From: Chalciporus piperatus
Lineage: Eukaryota; Basidiomycota; Agaricomycetes; Boletales; Boletaceae
Direction: 5' to 3'
Assembly: GCA_038093975.1 (NCBI GenBank)
Contig: JBBPTG010000024.1
Location: 167,899 to 231,898 of the forward strand
Length of the DNA: 64,000 nt
Under the pieces are notes generated by a model. The model was not told where the DNA came from. It searched no databases and saw only the letters and a program-made list of their open reading frames with translations. The first letter of the stretch is position 1. Every line of letters starts with the position of its first letter. Both the position numbers and the translations under genes were made by a program. This document shows, piece after piece, positions 59,398-64,000 of the stretch.

Positions 59398-60564
59398 ATG
59401 TCCGCTCCTACCACCCCTTCGTCCTCTACTATGTCTTCCATCTCTTCTCTGTCCCGTTCTTCTTCCTCTCCTACTTACCCCCCTGGCTTACCTATTCGTT
59501 CTCTACCTATTCAACCCACTCGTCCCTCCTCTCCAGAACCCCCTAGCCCAACCGTCGCTGAGGCTGGATGGAATACCACCGGTCTCCCATTAAACTCCGC
59601 TGGATGGCCGATCTTGCAGGAAGACCTAGACGCCCCCACGCATATTGCCGCTACTCCCACGGTCAGAGTCCTACCCATTGAACTACCACTCACCGCCCAT
59701 CGTCTTCGCGACGAGTTGATGGATAATGCCGTTATGGATCGCATGTCCCAATTCTTGCTAGACTCACGACTCTCGGTACCCATCGGAGCCCACCTTGATC
59801 TGGGGTCACCCCTCTTCGCCCTTTACCGCGCCTACCTGCAAGCATCCCGTCTCGCCAATCTTCCTCCTTCCCTGACGACGGTTCACCAAGCTCATTCAGA
59901 AGCTGCTTCCATCCGCAATATCCACGGTGATTTAATTACCAACCTCAGCATTGCTCTCTACGAGCTACGGATGCCGGAGTTTCTGGACGACCTAGACCGT
60001 TACCTCAGAGAGTCCGCCTCTGCGGCTCAATCCCCCATCCCTGTCATCGGAGTTTCTACCTCATCTCTCCCCTCGTCGACGCCTTCCGCATCTAGCTCCC
60101 CTTTGAACGATGAAGAAGAGGCAGTGTTCTTTCGTGCAGAACGCAACCATATTACCTCGCAACGACAACGGACTGGCACCATACCTCTATCCACCTCACA
60201 TCCCCAGTACCATGACGCCTGCTTCGTATGTCACAGACTGGGCCATATACGTATCCACTGTCCCGTATACCAGTGTCCCACGTGCTTCCGCTGGGCACCC
60301 GGTCACATTCAAGGTCGTTGCCCACTTAGGCGTGGGCAGAGACATACAACCACGCCACCTGTTGCGCCCTCTTCCCGTTCCCGCCGATCAACGAATACCA
60401 ATCGAGCTGCTCGACGCCCCCCTCCACTCTATACCCGTATCTCGGGTGAGACTTATTCACGCGACGACGACGACGCCACTCTCTATGACGGAGATGATCC
60501 GACCGACGATGTCGGATATGCAAACATGACCGGTTCTCCAGGCCACTACGGGTTAAGCATTTGA
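59398..60564 (+). CDS. Third ORF of element B with two zinc knuckles, unknown function
   Basis: 388 aa, ATG only 4 nt after the pol stop (TAAGACCATG), inside the element and before the polypurine tract. Residues 1-55 are Ser/Pro-rich. Residues 95-205 look helical (LTAHRLRDELMD, FALYRAYLQASRL). Residues 275-308 hold two Cys/His modules: CFVCHRLGHIRIHC (CX2CX4HX4C) and CPTCFRWAPGHIQGRC (CX2CX6HX4C). A basic Arg-rich stretch and an acidic DDDD tail follow. Standard chromoviruses carry only gag and pol. The place would fit an env gene, but no signal peptide or membrane helix is seen. It looks more like a nucleic-acid-binding accessory protein, perhaps a gag-derived copy. Confidence 0.85.
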   Translation: MSAPTTPSSSTMSSISSLSRSSSSPTYPPGLPIRSLPIQPTRPSSPEPPSPTVAEAGWNTTGLPLNSAGWPILQEDLDAPTHIAATPTVRVLPIELPLTAHRLRDELMDNAVMDRMSQFLLDSRLSVPIGAHLDLGSPLFALYRAYLQASRLANLPPSLTTVHQAHSEAASIRNIHGDLITNLSIALYELRMPEFLDDLDRYLRESASAAQSPIPVIGVSTSSLPSSTPSASSSPLNDEEEAVFFRAERNHITSQRQRTGTIPLSTSHPQYHDACFVCHRLGHIRIHCPVYQCPTCFRWAPGHIQGRCPLRRGQRHTTTPPVAPSSRSRRSTNTNRAARRPPPLYTRISGETYSRDDDDATLYDGDDPTDDVGYANMTGSPGHYGLSI

Positions 60565-60599
60565 CTAGCTTTTATCTTCGTCGATGACTTGATTCTAAT

Positions 60600-60609
60600 A
60601 CGGGGGTAA
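60600..60609 (+). other. Polypurine tract of element B
   Basis: ACGGGGGTAA directly abuts the 3' LTR and is the likely plus-strand primer site. Confidence 0.65.
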
Positions 60610-61077
60610 TGTTACGATCACCCATTCTTTCCTTTCTCATTACCTTGTACTAAGTCCTAGTCGCTGGTTCGAGTCCTGCCTAGGCCTCTTATTTCTTGCT
60701 TGCTTTAGTCAGCGGATGTTCTTCGATGTTCTTTCACATTCCATACTTCGTCATCGCTGACTCGTACTCTTACCAAGCATGACTCATTCCTATTCGTCAT
60801 AGCTTGTTCTTACACATTCCAACCGGTTCCATGCCTGCCCTTAACTCGTTTCTCTACTTATATAAACCCTCGAGTTTCTCCTGTAACCTTAACTTAGACC
60901 TACGCAATCTAGCTTGGTCATTCCTTGCTTCCTGTGAACCCTCTGAGAGTCACCGTCCCACTCTTGAACGGACGCTAGGCCTTAACGTGGACATCCCATC
61001 GTTAGGCTACCTTTGAAACCCTTGCTTTGACTAGGCTTTTGTGTCTACGCTTTGACCTACCCGGCACAAGCGTAACA
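60610..61077 (+). repeat. 3' LTR of element B
   Basis: 468 bp, identical to 53893-54360 except for three T/C differences (two near position 12-13 of the LTR, one around CACATTCCATAC). Confidence 0.95.
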
Positions 61078-61726
61078 CCGGCCAGTAGAGCACGGCCTAA
61101 TTGGTGATCGGCTGGCCTTGCTGTACGGCCTAACGAGCTGAATGGGCTCAATCGGATACTTGGTGATAATGTTTGCCTCATTGGCAGGTTAGCATATTTC
61201 AGGCCACCCAGGGGCATAGGTGACAAGATGAACGGGCCGGAGCCTTTGATCACTCGCGGAAGCATTTGTACGTCAGAGCCATCAGATCCTTCCTCCGAAC
61301 AACAGCCGCTTGACATCGGATGCATTAGCCGATATCTTGACAGCTTCTTATCCGACGTCATCAGGACGATGTAAGATGCGGACATGGCTGAAACCCAGTG
61401 AGAAACGGTTATGTGGAGTTATGTTCTGAAATGTTATGTTATGAATTTGGCATTATTTGTCTGTTGAGATCTGCGCATGTATGATCGAGGTCGTTTACAA
61501 TTAACACACGCCAACGCATCGCCAACGCATCGTCAACTCTCAACGCGAACGTGCCATCACACCAATAGCATTGCCAGCGCAATGCAACGTAATGGCGATG
61601 GCGATGCTACTGGCACAATGGCCTAGCTATACCAATATGGGTCGCCTCGTGTACAAGGCATGTACTCTCCTACTAATACTGTGCTTTCCCCAAGCTTTCC
61701 CTACACTCTCTCGTCCTCCCCCTGCC
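61078..61726. other. Region between element B and the transposase
   Basis: Contains repeated CGGCCTAA words just after the LTR and a small tandem CGCCAACGCAT repeat at about 61508-61535. The latter may belong to the 5' part of the transposase-bearing element; no terminal inverted repeat could be assigned. No gene seen. Confidence 0.4.
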
Positions 61727-63868
61727 ATGGACTCGGAACGGCTCAATTGTGTTTGTCTGCAGTACAACTTTGGCCAACCACACCCCGTTTCGACCGCTAC
61801 ATGGTATCGGCATCTTAAAGAAGCCAAATCAGATGAAGAGCGTCAGCGGATGCAAGAAGCTGTGAAACCGAAGCGTGCACCAGCTCGGAGACGCACCAAC
61901 GCTCCCCCAGCCGAGAAAAGGCCTCTCGAAGAGAATGATCCCGAGCAGGCTTCGGGATCCAACAAACGAGGGCGCTCAGAGGTAAATTTTGTTCCTAGTA
62001 TCTATCAGTTTTCCATCGCCGCTAAACAGCTTGAACTATAGACACGCTCGCCTTCACCACCTCCGTACCCTCCCGGGAGTCCTCCTCAGACCCCACCGCC
62101 TCTCGACCCTCCCATCAGTCCCGCTCAGACCCCACTGCCTCCAGATCCTCCCCAAACTCCTCCTCAGACCCCACCGCCTCCAGATCCGAGTCCTCCCCAA
62201 ACTCCTCCCCACACTCCTCCCCCTCCGGACTCACCTCAGCAGGCGCACCAAGATGCTCAAATCCACTATGACCGTAGACTCCGTCCAGACGTTGACGTTG
62301 ACGAGCTCACCCGTCTAGCGCGATTCAAGCCTATGGCTGACACTATGTCCTTTATCAATGCGCTCCAACATGCTTCCTTGTCAGATGAGGTTGCACATCT
62401 TGATGAGCAAGCACTAGACAGGCTTCGTGCGCCGCCTGCTGTTCCCCTTGTCATCGAAAATCCTGGTGTACGACACAGCATCTCAACGTATCTCGCACTT
62501 GAACATGCCTCTCAGGCAGCATATGAAGCTGTTGCTCGTTCGGTTGCGCGGAACTTTGGACAGGCACCTGGTGCTCAAGATGTTCTTAGCTTTCACCAAG
62601 TCGAGACACTCATCCGTATCCACACCGGCGTTGAGCCAATCCTTCACAACATGTGTCCCAACACATGTCACGCATTCACTGGCCCGTTTAGCAACTTGGA
62701 CAGATGCTCCATCTGCCGTACTTCTCGCTGGAATGAACAAAAACTTCAAGGCTCCAGAGGACGTATTAAGGTTCCCGCCCAACAATTCACAACCATCCCG
62801 CTCGGTCCCCAGTTGCAAGCACGTTCCTGCAGTCCTCAGAGCGCTCGCGAAATGCAGTATCTTTGGCAACGTGCCCAATCAGTTCTCGACCGGCTTCGAC
62901 GCTCCCCTGATGACGGAATCCCCATTATCGATGATATTGTGATGGGATGGGATTTTCTGGGTGCGGTCCTCGATGGAGACATCACCGAGAAGGACCTCGT
63001 ACTCATGATATCTATAGACGGTGCTCAGCTGTACAAAAGCAAGCAATCAGACTGCTGGATGTATATTTGGATCCTCGTTAACCTCCCTCCCGACAAACGC
63101 TATCTGAAACTCAATGTTTTACCCGGCGGATTCATACCCGGCCCAAAGAAGCCGAAGAACATCGACTCATTTCTCTTCCCCGGTTTTCATCATCTCGCAG
63201 CTCTTCAGCGTGAAGGCCTATCTATGTGGGACCCCCTCACGGACTCCCGGTATATCTCCCAACTCTATCTATTGTTCACAACGGCAGACGGTCCCGGTCT
63301 TGTATACTTTGATGGCATGGTTGGTCATAGTGGCAAAAACAGATGCCGGCTTTACTGCGGTCTTTTAGGACGCCGCAAGGATGGTGGTACCCACTACTAT
63401 CCAGCTCTCCTCTCCCCTCGTGACCACGTCGTCCCCGGTTGCGACCATCCCGATATCAATGTCGTGGAAGTACCTGCGGGGGGAGCTGCTGACTATGCTG
63501 AAAACCTTCACACGATCACCGCCGTTCTAAATCAGACACACTGGAACCGGACGAAGACAGATACGGGACTTACAAAGCCCCCGCTTATTCTTGGCCTCAA
63601 TCCCCGATGTTCCCTCGGTGTTCCGTTGTGCATGACTACAGACGTTATGCACCTCGCTGGGAATGTGTCCGATATCCTTCTCTCGCTGTGGCGCGGTTCG
63701 CTTGACGTTGGACCTCATGATGTGGGACTGGGCCGTACTCAAGGACAACAACAATTGGACGAATCACGGCAAGCAAGTCGAGGAAGCTGGCAAATACCTT
63801 CCGGGTTCCTTTGACCGTAAACCCCGCAACATCGCTGAAGAAATCAACACGCAATACTGTCAAAATAT
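61727..63868 (+). pseudogene. Plavaka/Tnp2-like (CACTA-type) transposase, frameshifted
   Basis: Exon 1 61727-61981 starts MDSERLNCVCLQY. After a 60-nt intron, exon 2 runs from 62042: a Pro-rich repeat, then the transposase core with SIDGAQLYKSKQSDCWMYIW, NVLPGGFIPGPKKPKN, FLFPGFHHLAALQREG, ADGPGLVYFDGMVGH, CRLYCGLLGRRK and HYYPAL. These are signatures of the transposase common in Agaricomycete Plavaka elements. Near 63717 the frame slips: the expected WDWAVLKDN ... EEAGKYLPGSFDR continues in the +1 frame to about 63868, while the main frame stops at 63814. After 63868 the sequence turns into TCCGG-rich repeats. The copy is therefore probably dead. The upstream in-frame ATG at 61571 was not chosen because the family starts near the Cys-rich NCVC segment. 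Confidence 0.75.
62070..62235 (+). repeat. Pro-codon minisatellite inside the transposase gene
   Basis: Imperfect units of CCTCCTCAGACCCCACCGCC and CCAGATCCTCCCCAAACT encode repeats such as PPQTPPPPDP. It lies in frame just after the intron acceptor. Confidence 0.65.
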
Positions 63869-64000
63869 AGTCCAATCCGTGCCTATCCGCTCCTTTCCGC
63901 TTCCGGATAGCCCCTATCCGGAACCAGATACTTCCGGATGCATTCCGTGTTTAATCCGACGTTTCCGATGCCCGGAACGCACGGAAACATCTCCGGATTC
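63869..64000. repeat. TCCGG-rich palindromic repeat interrupting the transposase
   Basis: About a dozen TCCG/CGGA words in 130 bp. TTCCGGATAG (63901-63910) and CTATCCGGAA (63914-63923) form a perfect 10-bp inverted repeat with a 3-nt loop. The sequence runs off the window end, so it may be the start of another inserted element. Confidence 0.55.

Larger units (their letters stand above)
53893..61077 (+). mobile_element. Element B: young Ty3/gypsy chromovirus with an extra third ORF
   Basis: LTRs of 468 bp (53893-54360 and 60610-61077, ends TGTTACGA ... GCGTAACA) differ at only 3 positions, so insertion or conversion was recent. Internal order: long AUG-free leader, gag, -1 frameshift site, pol (PR-RT-RNH-INT-chromodomain), a third ORF with two zinc knuckles, polypurine tract ACGGGGGTAA (60600-60609), 3' LTR. 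The flanking 5-mers (ATAGT left, CCGGC right) do not match. Coding sequence is C-rich, unlike the more AT-rich element A, so the two belong to different lineages. Confidence 0.95.

Noticed and set aside
59398..60564. Third ORF of element B as an envelope gene
   Set aside because: No signal peptide, no transmembrane helix and no cleavage site are seen. The Cys/His modules point to nucleic-acid binding instead.
61571..61726. Upstream in-frame ATG giving a longer transposase with a hydrophobic N terminus
   Set aside because: The extra residues resemble no transposase N terminus; the family-like start is at 61727.

Overview
The window looks like nuclear DNA of an Agaricomycete (mushroom-type basidiomycete). 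Almost every cellular gene is cut by many introns of about 48-70 nt with GTRNGT-type donors. Several exons are tiny (9, 11, 13 and 18 nt). The gene set includes TKL-type kinases, a C-terminal Zn2Cys6 regulator and a divergent G-alpha. The repeats are chromodomain Ty3/gypsy elements and a Plavaka/Tnp2-like transposase. Most gene models below were joined by hand across introns with the reading phase checked at each junction; exon coordinates are in the entries.

Left part (1-16 kb): the 3' part of an FHA-domain checkpoint-type kinase (+), a 3.9 kb stretch without a recognisable gene, a Zn2Cys6 transcription factor (-), the signal peptidase subunit SPC3 (-), and a glycerol-3-phosphate acyltransferase of the Gpt2/Sct1 type (-). 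Next comes a decaying secreted-hydrolase cluster (16.8-22.1 kb, all -): a class 3 lipase pseudogene, an intact GH18 chitinase and a broken second GH18 copy.

Middle part (23-46 kb): a securin-like protein (+), a small frameshifted gene and a Cys-rich unknown protein (-), a zinc-finger plus TKL kinase protein (-), the GATOR2/SEA subunit SEA4/MIOS (-), a 14-exon G-protein alpha subunit whose switch II lacks the catalytic glutamine (+), the ribosome-biogenesis GTPase NOG1 (+), a C2-like small protein (+), a second TKL kinase (-) and ribosomal protein RPS0 (-).

Right part (46.8-64 kb): a transposon nest. Element A (46817-53412) is a full chromovirus with LTRs differing at about 15 sites. It is followed by the 3' stub of a related element (C), whose partial LTR holds eight perfect TGACTCA sites, five of them spaced exactly 10 bp apart. 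Element B (53893-61077) is a very young chromovirus (LTRs differ at 3 of 468 sites) with gag, a -1 frameshift signal ending in a stop codon, pol, and an extra third ORF downstream of pol carrying two zinc knuckles. A frameshifted Plavaka/Tnp2-like transposase fills the end and runs into a palindromic TCCGG-rich sequence at the window edge.

The most unusual items are the extra zinc-knuckle ORF and AUG-free leader of element B, the two slippery gag-pol junctions, the helically phased TGACTCA array, the G-alpha without its switch II glutamine, and the long foldback at 16.2 kb. Family assignments come from motifs recognised by eye; no database search was run.
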